The notes beneath the pieces were generated by a model. It did no database searches. It saw nothing but the letters and a program-made list of their open reading frames with translations, and was not told where the DNA came from. From Apostichopus japonicus (Eukaryota > Echinodermata > Holothuroidea > Aspidochirotida > Stichopodidae): 64,000 nt of DNA. Position numbers and translations under genes: made by a program. The DNA lies in the NCBI RefSeq assembly GCF_037975245.1, contig NC_092579.1, positions 4,922,001-4,986,000 on the forward strand. The letters run 5' to 3'. This document shows positions 48,001 to 59,602 of the stretch, piece after piece. The stretch's first letter is position 1, and each line of letters begins with the position of its first letter.

Positions 48001-51000
48001 CTGACTGGTGCCCCCAAATCTCTGACTGGTGCCCCCAAAGCCTCTGACTGGTGCCCCAAAGTCTCTGACTGGTGCGCCCAAAGTCCCTGACTGGTGCCCC
48101 CAAAGTTTCTGACTGGTGCCCCCAATGCCTCTGACTGGTGCCCCCAAAGTCTCTGACTGGTGCCCCCAATAACAGAAATGGGTACTGCCATTGACTTAGT
48201 GCTGGATATAGCTCAGTAGGTACAGGCACTGACAATTTAATCCTGAGGTCATTGGCTTGAATCCAATAGGGCTCTCCAGCATTATGTATGTTCTTTAGAT
48301 CCTCCTGCAAGCAGGAACTCGCGAAGAAGCCATCATTGGCTTATCAAAGCCACAAGCTGACCGAAGTCAGTCTCTTAGATTCATATTTAACGCCCATGGT
48401 TATGAATTGTCAATTGTCAACAACTCTGTAACTGGACGACATACATTAATCTTGGAGTGACTCGAACCGGGGACCTTATGATTGAAAGGCACCAACGTTA
48501 ACACAGAGAGAGTGCTGTCATATCGATAATAATGCGTGTGATATATACTGTCACAGATTTCTGAAACAGAGTATAGTGCGTGAAAGCATTCATAGCGTGC
48601 AAACAGGCTGTATATGAACTTGCATATAGACGCGCCTGGTGATCGACTTGTTCAGGGTTGCACTTGTGCAGTTTGTGTGTTAGAAAACACAAGTAAAGGT
48701 GCTTAAAATAATAAGGGTTGACTTGAAACTTGTAAAATATGTTTTAAAAAGAGCTATTCTTTAAAACTTACGAACTGAAATAGTATTTACTACAAGGCCC
48801 TAGTGTGTCGACCGACGGTACCGTTATGATATGCGTTATGACAGAGAACTCAGCTCTCCACGTTAAAGGGAAATAGATCGAACTGATATGACAGCGCCCT
48901 TTGTTGATTTCAACATGACTGGACGGCCTCATACTTGTTAATCAATTCCTTTGATCCATCAAATTAATTGAGAATCAGCAAGTGACCCCATGAAAGTTGT
49001 GATGTATGGATTTGATGTCACTAGAGCCCCATTTTTGACAAATATAGTTTGTTATGTTAGAAAACTTTACGTTAGCAGATATTTAAAGTATTTAATCTTA
49101 ATTATTACAATTTCTTTATTCTGTTTCAGCTAAGAGCAGCCAAGTTTGAACTCCATGACATTTTTCACAGCCTGACTCCTGCCAGCCGTATTATCATCAT
49201 ACAACAAGACAGACAGACAACAGAACAGCTCACAAACAGAAAGGTAATGATTTGCCTTCAGATGGAGGGGGTGGGGGGGGGGAGGTTGGAGAGGTGGTTG
49301 GGGAAAGTAAAGGCTTTGATTTAATAGATTGCATTATCATTTTGGATGTGTTTTTCATATTGGCCCCCACATGGTTTTCCTGGTAATGGGTTCTGAAGAG
49401 ATTACAGCAACTGACTCTGCTCTTCTAAACTTATACAACTCCCTCCACAAGGTCAATTCTTTAAAACTTTGTTTTTCAAGTAGTAGTTTGAGTGGCTGAA
49501 TGACGATACCATGAAATATTCCTTTCCTGCAGAATGTTGCACACTGCTGGTTATTTCTTTAATCGGTCAGTTATTATAACAACCTCATTCTTATGCAAAT
49601 TAGGCTTGACATAGTTTATACATCTGCAATAAAAATTATTGTTGGGCAAATGTAAAGATAAGACTTGATGTTTTGTTTTGATGGTACCAGAATTTCTTTG
49701 ACGTATCAGATATTTGTGAAGAAAAACTTGGCAATACAGCAAAGTTCTGTGCTTTGACTTGTTTGTGCACAGGAAGAGATGCTGTCGTGAAAACCCCAAA
49801 TCAGTAGATCGACATTGCCAACTATACCAATGTCGTGAAGGATGGCACATGTTATCATCTTTATCTTTCATAATGCAGATGAGCGCCCTCACTTGAGGCA
49901 TTTTTGTTTTTGACATATGAATATTCAAACCATGCCTGCATTGTCATGGAAAAAGATGTACTGTGGAAAAGAATATCTGAATGATTTACTCAGAGAGAAA
50001 TCAAATCCTTGTATGGCACATCTCTTCCTCTTTGCTGTAACGACAATAGTTTAGGTCTCTGTTATTAGGAACTGTGATACTTTATAAATAAGCTGGGATT
50101 TGTTTTTTATGTTTCCCACAGTTCTCTCTTTATTTCCTATGGTTTTACAAACACTTATGATTCTATCTAACCGTTCATCTCTCTGTTTGTATATCATGTT
50201 TATCCCCTCACATCATCCGTTAAGATAATCCTGTAATCCAACAGATTAAAGGATTACTTAAAGTGTGACCTTAGGCTGACAGTTTAGCCTTGATATACAG
50301 TCATTGTCCAAGAATAAAAGTAATTAAATGATCACTAGTTCTGTTTCTGTATCTAGTCCAATGTATCAGATATATTACATGGAATTATTTCTTGATGACC
50401 TTAATTCAAATTAAAAAAAGAGCTTGTAAGAGCAAAACTCTTACAGATTCATGACTTTCTGATTTGCCGCACCCAGTTATCCACACCCTCGGTAGGATTC
50501 TTGTTTGTGAAGGAGGTATGATGTGTAGGGCGGTGTGCTGTTTTGTTCGTGGAAATTCACTAATATTGCATCAATTGTAACGATGGTGCAATCTCTGCGA
50601 ACATCTCTGGTGCAGCTGTGTTGCTATAATTGTAGTAGCATCGTTGAAGCTTTATAGAATTGTAAAATGTCACATTATTTTAAAGTAGAAGTAGTCTTTT
50701 CCACCAGGCTGTGAACTTGACAAGGTCTGGTCATGTCCCAATATGTTAAGATCGATTAAAAAAAAACAATAAAAAAAATGGTGCTGAATACTACTGTCTC
50801 GAATTAAAGACTCATGTCTTTTATGATTGTGGACATTTTGAAGACACTGATGACATATACATACATGTCCTTCATATCAAATATTAAGGCCTTTGGTGTT
50901 TTGCAATTTTACAAAATAGTAAAGAGAATTCAAATCTTTTTGATTTTCCTTTCGTGTTCAGTCGTTGGCAGAAGACGATATGCCCAGCAGGCCGTTGTCC

Positions 51001-54000
51001 GCGGCAACCGTAAAGGCCATAGAAAGAAGGAAAAAGGCAAAGTGAGTTTTAATGCTGCAACATGCAAATGTACAAAGCCATGATTCTGGTCTTGAATGAT
51101 TGGTGCTGTTGTCTTTCACAGAGGTTTGCTATATCCCTAGTCTGACAAAGGTCACAAAGGGTCTCAGTCCCTCTAACAATTTAACCCTAATTCCAGGGAC
51201 GGGTTCAACAATGCTTGTAACACTTTCCATGTACCAGAGATGGATTCAAATTCTCAAACAGTCCATTTTCAGTCTCAGGGTACGAGTTTAAGTTTCCCTA
51301 ACATTTTAAATTCCTGCAAGGTTGCTTCAGTTCTTCCAGGGATGAGGTATATTTTTGCAAGCAGTGCTAATTTCTCCAGCAACTCAATTTCATGAATGTC
51401 TTCAGTTCTGCTACTGCTCCAGTTGCAATTCCTGAGATGAGCTTTCCAATTTGTATAAAACTTCAGACCAGGGAGGGTGTTAACTCCACTAATGGTCCAA
51501 TTCTAATGATGGGCTTTAATTTGTTGAAAACTTCATTTCCAGAGACGGCTTCAGAGTCCAATTCCATGGATGGCATCAATAAGTCCAACAGTTTATTTGA
51601 AGTTCCAGATCCCAGTTGGCATTAAGTTTGCAATCTATACTTCCACAGGGCTGCAGGCCAACACACAGCCAAAATACACTAGTGTTTAATACTCCCATCA
51701 TTGCCATCAACACCCTGGCCATGCTTGCTTGCTGCCTGCAAAACACATCATGAATAACATGATTGTTGAATGTAGAATCAGTGTTGCTCACAGATAGGCA
51801 AAGTTCACCTTCCCACCCCCCCCCCCCCCCCCCCCCGCTTTACCACCACCACCACTACAAAGTCTGTGGTCTGAAAGTGTTCAAAACATCATTTATATGG
51901 CCCACAGAACTCTGTAATGTCTGAATAATATTTTGAATGGATCATATATTTGAATATCACTGAATGACTGAAACATCAAAAAACATTAACATTGGGGGAA
52001 GTTTGTATTTCATACCTCCTTTTAGTTGTATATTTTAAGTTATATTTTATTTTCATATTTATTTTTATATTTTAACGTAACAGGTGGACAATTCTCACGT
52101 AGAACTCTCTGATGTTTTAGTTTCTAGGTGATTGTAATGTCCCCTTTTTCGCACCTGAGATGATACATTCTTTAGCTACAGTGTTGCGGCCCCCAGATAT
52201 ACAGTTTTTTGTCATGGCTTGTAACATTGATTTCATGTCCATACTGGATTTGGTAGATATTTCTTGGCTGCAAGTGTTTTTCTGATTGTAAAATTATTGT
52301 GTGGACAGGAAAGGGATATCAGCTTTATTGTCCAACCTCATCTCAACAACTAGCTATTTGGACTAGCTTGCCCATAGTCCTTCTGTTTATAGTCCAACCT
52401 CACCTCAACAACTAGCTATCTGGACTTGCTTATTCATGGTCCTTCTGTTTATAGTCCAACCTCACCTCAACGACTATCTGGACTTGCTTATTCATGGTCC
52501 TTCTGTTTATAGTCCAACCTACCTCAACGACTATCTGGACTTGCTTATTCATGGTCCTTCTGTTTATAGTCCAACCTCACCTCAACAACTAACTATCTGG
52601 ACTAGCTTGCTCATGGTCCTTCTGTTTATAGTCCAACCTCACCCAAACGACTAGCTATCTGGACTAGCTTATTCATGGTCCTTCTGTTTATAGTCTAACC
52701 TTACCTCAGCAGTTACCACTCTGGACTAGCTTGCTCATAGTCCTTCTGTATCTTGTCTTCCTTTGTTCTTTTTTAATGTGGTATTGTTTAATCATTTTTG
52801 TCTTTTCTTAACCTCTGTATTAACATAAGATGATATAAGAGCTCCTTTGGTGTCTGTCTTATGTTACAGAGAGATTGAAAAGAGGGTCTTTGGGTCACAG
52901 CTGGGAACCAAAGGACAAAAGAGTGATTCCCAAGCAAGACCAAAGAGTGCACCATATTCAAGGTATTCTTCTTAACTAGATAGTTCCTGTATGTGTTATG
53001 AAAGTGAGAAATTGTAGACAAAATCTAGGATAGTTGCCAAGGCTTGCTGAAGGTAACAGGTACAATGTTCCATTAATTCCTTTTTAATAACATACTTTGA
53101 AAGATACGTTGGTTAACTTATTAAAATCAAAACTGTTTTCACTCCTGCTTTGCTAAGAGCTTTCATTGACTATTCATGAGATTAAAGTGATAGTAAATGC
53201 AGAGCAGTTGAGGCAGGTGGGTGGGGTGGGAGGGGGGGAGGTTTAAGATTAGCCATTGGAAAAGATTCCAGTCTTCTGAATATATATAATATATATTATT
53301 AGATAATAGTAATATTATATAATTGTAATTTTTATAATAATGATATATTTATTATATGAATACTCATTGTTCTATTTTTGGCAGGATATTAAAGCAATTG
53401 CAGGGCCATGAAGCGCCATCGTTTCCAACGAGACCAGTCAGTTCAGCAGCATACAGGTAAACTGTTTGGTGATTGGTCACTATGGTAACCAAACCACCTC
53501 TACACTTTTCCAGTGAGTGATGGTTAAGAACTGATGATTTTTGAATTGGATTTCAACATTTTTGCACCCAGACACTCAGTCTTATTCCCCCAAAAATGTT
53601 CATGTTTAAAAGAAGGAATTGTAAAACTGTAAAAGTTGTACTTTGTTTCGTTGAAATGAAAGTTGATTATCTATGCTAATGTACTACAATGCTACAGTGT
53701 TATAACACTGAATAGCACAACTCCAAATCTGTTATCATCAGGCGATGTGATACGAATATAAGCACACACCACCATTAGTACATGTATACTGTATGTGCAT
53801 ACTGTACCACTTACAGCACCACACACTCTACCCCATGATCTAACACCTACAGCACCATATGCAGTACCACACTTTACCACATATATACAGTACCTCATAC
53901 AATCCTACACTCTACCACATACAGCACCACATACTCTACCACATGCAGGACCACATACTCTTCCACATGCAGAACCACATACTGTACCACACTTTACCAC

Positions 54001-55629
54001 ATATATACAGTACCATGAACCATCCCAAACTCTGCCACATGCAGCACCACATATTCTATCACACAATCTAACACATACTGTACCATATACTGCACCACAC
54101 TTTACCACATATACAGTGCCACATACCATCCCACAATAGGAAGATAGTTTCACTGATATAAAATAAAATGTCTTGAGCTGACACTGCAAAAATTTACACA
54201 AACTTTCACAATATACATTTTTATCTATTTCCATCTCCCCTTGTAATTATTTTGGATTGAGGGGAGGGAAATGGAAGATTAGATCAAAATAATTTGACTG
54301 ATAATGGTGCCTATCAACTATTAGTGTTACCCCTCCCCATAACCCCCAACACTCTCCCCACTACAATAATCCATCAGCCCTTGTTCCAATGTTCAAGTCA
54401 ACCATTTTTTCTATCACAATGTTACAGAATAAGCAATAAATATTAGAGTTTATATCTCTTAATGAAAACTAATTGCATTTTTACCATCTTTCAAATTTTT
54501 TTTCCTTGCTCCACCCATGAAGGTACATCCTGTTCACAGCATGCCGTATCAATAAACCTCTTGTTTGTCTTTCTGTTAGTGAAATCATAATATCGCGCTA
54601 CATGTGGGTGACAAGGGCGGTTCAGATTACAGGAAAAGACTGCATCTTATCATTATATTGATGTAATTAGGGAAAGTGCTGTGTGCAGCATTGTATATCT
54701 TCCTGTTCTGACATATTTGGCATCGTGTTTGTCGTTTGCAAACTATTCTTTTAGTTTTAGCTTTCCAATTGGCTTTAGACAATGTTTTCCGAAGACTATA
54801 TATTCGAGACAATGGCAGTAATATATGCAATGGAAGCAGATATCAATGTAAAAATATTTATGTAAAACTGTACATAATTATGGAAAGTACTCAGAGGACA
54901 TTACATTCAAACCACAAACTCCAAATTAATCTTTACGTAGAGTAATCTTTACGTAGAGTACGAAACAAAATGAGGTTCAGCTTTTCGACAAGCAGTGTGG
55001 AACGTAGCTTTATTTCTGTTAGTGTCCTAATGACTATTATGGGACTACCCCTTGTAGAAAATTTAATTTTTCTTTCTTCGAATTCTCAACTTATTTCCAT
55101 CAATAGGCAACTTGCCACTCAAAAGCAAAGATGTCCAGCATTATTTTCTGTTTCTTTGTACATATGCCCTTAGTATTTTCTATCATCTATCACAAATTTA
55201 TCACAATTTTTCACATGTATATCACAAAACCTTGAAACTGCTACATGGAATTTGAACACTTAAGTATACCCTGATACCCCCCCCCCCCCCCCTTTTTGTG
55301 TTTGTTTTTGTTGTTGCAGCTCTTCAATTCTCAGATAAAGAAGTTTTAACTTTATTTTTATGTAATTTTTTTTTTCCTTTTAATTTGTTGAAATGAATCC
55401 TTTTTCCTACAGATCTAAGAGAACAATGGATGTGTCCAGATCTACATCGACCAATAATAAACTAAACGTTAAAGTAGATGGGGAGCAGAGACCCAGGAGG
55501 ACTACTACATCAGTCCAACGTAGCAAACCACAAAACAGCGTAAGGAGGGTCCTGTATCCGACTACGAGCAGCTCCGCAAAGCAAAAGATCACCAGAAAAC
55601 AGGCTCCCAAGAAACCATTCAAACCTTGA
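39005..55629 (+). CDS. CCP110: Centriolar coiled-coil protein of 110 kDa (CP110), 12 coding exons
   Basis: Caps distal ends of centrioles, limits centriole length and blocks premature cilium assembly (known for vertebrate CP110). Coding exons: 39005-39157, 39601-39720, 42640-44020, 44632-45102, 45504-45883, 46720-46839, 47105-47206, 49130-49243, 50962-51041, 52870-52962, 53385-53456, 55413-55629. All junctions are GT-AG, phases agree, and the sum is 1,100 codons plus TGA (the vertebrate protein is about 1,000). The N-terminus has IRIHGKPLLPPL (40-51), matching IRFHG...LSPLL of vertebrates. The large third exon is acidic, Ser/Thr-rich and disordered, with proline-directed sites (LPTPTPSSSTP) and SPMRRVRRNSYTLD. 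A coiled coil spans about 556-612. The conserved C-terminal block runs from FDLISAATKGFLTRRLMATV (exon 6) through KLQTETPIKRGNISTQDAAL (exon 7), LRAAKFELHDIFHSL (exon 8) to PLSAATVKAIERRKK (exon 9). Exon 3 acceptor choice (42640) rests on phase. Upstream exons are non-coding. Confidence 0.93.
40032..41161 (+). mobile_element. hAT-type non-autonomous element in CP110 intron 2, family G
   Basis: A 1,130-bp element with ends TAGTGTTTGCACGGGT and, inward on the minus strand, TAGTGTTTACACGGGT (15 of 16 identical). It is flanked by a perfect 8-bp duplication CATCCGTT (40024-40031 and 41162-41169). Subterminal CCGGGTACCCGGGTACCC blocks occur at both ends. The interior contains a tandem array (40166-40590) and short open frames without transposase motifs. 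Confidence 0.93.
40166..40590. repeat. Internal tandem array of about 118-131 bp units
   Basis: GACTTAGTGTGGTGTTA starts at 40166, 40284, 40415 and 40546. Three full units are followed by a partial fourth, and each full unit carries ATCCATGGATATCTTATAAC. The array lies wholly inside the hAT-type element. Confidence 0.9.
41810..42425. repeat. Satellite-like tandem array of about 84-95 bp units
   Basis: ATAGTATTAGATGGTAG or a close variant begins at 41825, 41913, 41997, 42091, 42183, 42274 and 42369. Units share TTACGTACACATG and TTTCACGTTATCAAATG. Seven units lie in CP110 intron 2, ending about 215 bases before exon 3. Confidence 0.93.
47272..47301. repeat. GACA/AGAC tetranucleotide microsatellite
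   Basis: About seven imperfect units directly abut the SINE that follows. Confidence 0.85.
47305..47612 (-). mobile_element. tRNA-derived SINE in CP110 intron 7
   Basis: On the minus strand a tRNA-like head has CCAATTGGCTAAGGCGTCGG (box A, about 47580-47599) and GCTGGTTCGATTCCTGCC (box B, about 47544-47561). A body with CTTGGGCAAGATTTTTT follows, then an end with GTAAAGCGCTTTGAGACC. This order (tRNA head, LINE-like GCGCTTT tail) is typical of invertebrate SINEs. Confidence 0.8.
47895..48172. repeat. 22-24 bp minisatellite
   Basis: About twelve units of the form TCTCTGACTGGTGCCCCCAAAG, varying by one or two bases. The array is open in three minus-strand frames and yields GTSQRLWG-like peptide repeats, which I treat as by-products. 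Confidence 0.95.
48200..48284 (+). mobile_element. tRNA-like SINE head
   Basis: GGATATAGCTCAGTAGGTAC (box A type) and GGCTTGAATCCAATAGG (box B type) lie at tRNA spacing. The flanks TGCTGGA and CTCCAGCA pair like an acceptor stem, but there is no clear anticodon arm. It is abruptly joined to the inverted SINE at 48295. Confidence 0.55.
48295..48515 (-). mobile_element. tRNA-derived SINE (family S1), second copy
   Basis: It matches 36948-37193 through TAGATCCTCCTGCAAGCAGG, CTCTTAGATTCATATTTAACG and CGACATACATTAATCTTGGAG. The box B region is kept (ACTCGAACCGGGGACC); box A has decayed. Confidence 0.8.
52325..52755. repeat. About 60-bp minisatellite in CP110 intron 9
   Basis: Six to seven units carry GGTCCTTCTGTTTATAGTCC, AACCTCACCTCAAC and TATCTGGACTAGCTT. 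The first and last units are diverged. The array makes a short spurious open frame. Confidence 0.92.
53806..54135. repeat. Short-period ACCACAT-rich minisatellite in CP110 intron 11
   Basis: Imperfect units of about 10-20 bases built from TACCACATACTCTACCACAT and GCAGCACCACA. Larger duplicates of TTTACCACATATATACAGTA occur at about 53872 and 53992. Confidence 0.85.
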
Positions 55630-57090
55630 CAGAAAAGGAATCCATACAGATCAACAGCTGTCTACATATGTATATATATATAGGTGTGTAAATAATATAC
55701 CAAAAATATTTTCCAGATAAGCCAACCCGCCGAGACTTACCATGAAAGAGAGAATGCAAGTGTGGCCAAAATGTTTGGTCCACCAATGGACCTCCGTTTG
55801 CTATTATTATCACAATATTTTCATATCAATTTCATTTTGCTTTTATGAGAAAATACTTGATGTGTCACAACTGAATGTCTTATTATTTGTGTTCTTCTAC
55901 AGAAAAAAGAGGCAAATATTTATTCTCCTGAACTGTCTCTAGCAAGATTAATCTCTTGAGAGCACGAGACCCCAATCACCCCACCCCCCCACCCCATGCA
56001 TCTCCAACTTCCCTAGGGGTGATTATATTGTATTTAAGTGATTTGTTGTTTTTGGTTGGCTTGAAATCTAACACTCCATCGCATGTCTTTCAAGAAAAAA
56101 ATATAATGGTACTTGCGCATGTACTTTTTTGTAAAAATAATTGCAGCTATTATAATGGAACCTTTAGTACTAGTCGAGATAAAAGTACAGAATTTCATCT
56201 AGATCTAAGTGAATCATTTAAGGTCATTTCAAAGAGATTTTTGTTACTCTGTATGATTATTTGGACCAGCTAATATATATTGTATTTAATCTGTTCTTCA
56301 TTTTCACATTTAATAATATATCAACCGAAGTGTCCTTTTCGCACCGTGTTTCAACTTCAAGTTTAGACCAAGACTCAAGCTAAAGAGTCCAAGACAGACT
56401 AGATATAGGATAACTTAGTGTTGCAAAAGTCATAGCTGCCATTCGCGGTGGAACGGTGTGGCCGTGCTTTGTTGTTTTTGCACTTTAAACTCAACCTAAT
56501 TTGAAAGCTAGTTGATGTCATGTATTGTCCACAGTTGTACTGTGAAATCAGTCTATGTCACTACATACACAGGATCACACTACAGGAAATAATGTTGTGT
56601 TTTGTACAATTTGCATTGCAATTTTCACATCTCTTAATTTTTCCAAGTTATTGATTACTGATCTCACTGTGGTGTTGTTTACAAAACCTGCTACAAAGTT
56701 TGGATTTGTGCACTAATTTGGTCACATTTGCAGAGCAAATTTGCAATACTGGATCAATTATTCCATGCTGTATATTACTGGATTACTGTTTTGTGGGATC
56801 ACTGTATTATGAGATCGCAGTATGTTAGTGTTTCACATGATCACTGTATGTCACTAGAAACACATTTTTCTTCAATCACTTCACAGGACTCTGTATGCAG
56901 TAGTATAAGTAGTGAATTTAATGGATGCAGAAATATGCTGGAGCCAAGATATTCCCTTCATACCCTGAAATGTTTGAAGCAGGTTTTATGGGTTGGTCAA
57001 CATTTTTATGTGAATACCAAGTCATACTCAAAGCCACGATTGCAATAGTTTCATACTTACACACCCTCTTGAACTGCTTCACCAAATAAA
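55630..57090 (+). other. Probable CP110 3' UTR
   Basis: AT-rich non-coding sequence after the CP110 stop. AATAAA at 57085-57090 is a candidate polyadenylation signal; others are possible and no cleavage site can be read directly. Confidence 0.4.
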
Positions 57091-59602
57091 AGGGTAAAAT
57101 GTGCGAGTAATTATACCTTTTTATTTCAAGTCGCCTGGTTAAGTCGCCTGGTTAACATACAGCTTACTATGTGATAGAACTGGGAAGTTTTTTTTTGTCC
57201 GTAAGATATGTTAATAAACTTATCAAATTGATGTTCCCACAACTGAAAATAAAAGATACTGCAATTAATATTTCTCAATGTGTTATATTTTACAGATATA
57301 ATGCTTGCTGGGATATGAGTCTGTTTTCATTAGTTTCCTCATCTGTTATATTTTATTTATATATATTATATGTTTTATATATCATGTTATGTTTTTTCCC
57401 CCGTAGTTTTCTTGCTTTCACTTCCTCACTTTCCCCTCCCTGTTATATTACATGAGCTATACTGAACCTTCTTTGCAGACCAGCCCCTTTCTATCCATTC
57501 CCAGAGATATTTTCTACAATATTTCACTGCCATCCTATAATCCATAAAGTTTACTTCCTCCTTCCAGCAACAACAGGTTTACAAATTCGATTGCAGGTAT
57601 GACCTAATTTCCATTTCCGCATAAAAATAAATCAGGTCTAAATTTGATTGAATACCAGCAGATATTCTCATCGTAAACTTGTGCTATTTATCTGCCTGCA
57701 AGTATTGGCTCCATTAACATGCTAAGATTGTTGAGCGGTCTTAAGAGTGCATTCCGGTTAAATCTGATATTATCACCAGGCATGCAGTGAGGTGTGGCTC
57801 TTCAATATTATATTATGTTGGTGTAAGGTGCGAGGGGGTTGGGGGGGGGGGAACTGGGGTTGAGATTGGATCAAGTTGTTTGGTTCTTACCTTGGCACTT
57901 ACCTTGGTTGAGTTCTGAATAGTAAATTGTGTAAAATTCAATGCTAGAAATGCAGTAAAATGCTGGAAGCTTGTGACAAGTGACCATGATTTAGCTTTTA
58001 GTATGTTGATGACCTTTGACACCTTGTCTTGGCTCTCCTTTACTGATCTATTGTCCTGGGATATTCATATTTTCATAGCCGAAGGGTATGAAAGAAAACA
58101 GCAGTAATGTGTGGTGTTCTGTATACAGAGAAATGACCAACAGAAAGAATTTGTCTCTCTATATTATATGGTGTATTTTACCTTTTTCTTGCAAACCTTA
58201 AGATTAGCCAGACTTGTAGTATGAGCATAAAGTTCTGAGTACCAATAGGAGTACAAAGCCTCATATAAGAAATTTGCATTCTCTGAGTACTAGTGAGGAA
58301 AGATGTACTTCAGTAAGGACACAAGTACTTCAAGTTTGACTTATGATGCTACTTTCTAGTCATGAATGAAGTCAATAATGTTGAATTACTACCAGAGCTT
58401 GACAGAGTGTTCAACCATCGGTAAGGAAGGGGTGGGATAGGGGTCATCATTACAGAGATAATTGTCATTACACATATCAGTTATTTGTTAGATGCCCTAT
58501 GAGTAGATGGCTTTGGTCTCTTCAGAAGCTGAGAGAAACAGGAAAGATGACAAAATACAAATTGCTTTACTGCTATTTGGAACTTTATTTTCTGCTAAAG
58601 ATGAAGGAATTCACAATTTCACATCAATATGAATGAAGAAGAAACAGCAAAATGAAACAGATTAGATCATTCAAACATGCATTCTGGTCTTAAAAACTAA
58701 TTCTTACGTGCACCCTTCATATTATGACAAGATATCATCAAATACCAATAATCCCCATTTAAACATGGAATATTCCAGTGGTAGTTGATTATCAAGATCA
58801 TAACTTCCCAAAATTGCAATCACTAATGTTAGTATGTCCCCCCCCCTCCTCCCCTTCTGCAAAGATATTGATTACTTCATAGGTTACATTTTACAAATGC
58901 TTCTAGCTACCACATCGTGAGTGATATTATGGTTGTGGTATATCAGGAATCTTTGCTTTCCTTTATCATGTACACATGCTTTGTTAAAACTAAAGATTTT
59001 AATTAAGCCTGAGTGTACTTGTAGTCACATCTTAGCAAAAACCAACTTTATTTAACTGTGTGTATTCTGTTCATTCAGGGTCTTGCTTTAAATTACTTTT
59101 ACTGAGAGAAAAAGTTTTGTTCAGAACTTCCAGTCTAATAGTTGCTTCTGAAGTGAGACCTGAAAGTTCACAGTGTATAGTGGTACTAGCATAACCAAAC
59201 TTTTCCCAAACTCACTGCACTTCCACAGATAGCTAAACACTGTTGATGTGAATCCAACCACATGTAAGCGACACACCACAAATGGCAATCCCAACAGCAC
59301 ATCAAAAATTCCATTCAAATAATTCTTAACCTTAACACATTAACAAGACTGTCACATTTTCCACTTAATTTATACCAAGAAAACCAATTCTTTCAAATTA
59401 TTACCCAAAAAATATTTATATATAAACTACCTACAAATTTCCTTGCCCAAGAAGCTTTTGGTGTTATTAAAAGGTTAAGAAACAAAAGACTGTTGAAATG
59501 CATGCAACATTAATTCATCAACTGAATTGAACTGGTACTGTGTTACAGTCAGGGTTCGAAAGTAGAGTTAAGAAGCACTGGGCAAAGACAAGATGTGCCT
59601 GG
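57091..59602. other. Intergenic, no gene recognised
   Basis: No coding exons with family resemblance. G tracts lie near 57834-57850 and a C tract at 58838-58846. Confidence 0.4.

Noticed and set aside
48200-48284. Functional tRNA gene
   Set aside because: Boxes A and B are imperfect, no clean anticodon arm is visible, and it abuts another SINE.
47730-48310. Minus-strand frames of 93-153 codons with repeated GAPVRD/GTSQRL
   Set aside because: They follow directly from the minisatellite unit; three frames are open at once, which is expected of a repeat, not a gene.
52436-52654. Repeat-containing 72-codon frame
   Set aside because: A by-product of the roughly 60-bp minisatellite in a CP110 intron.
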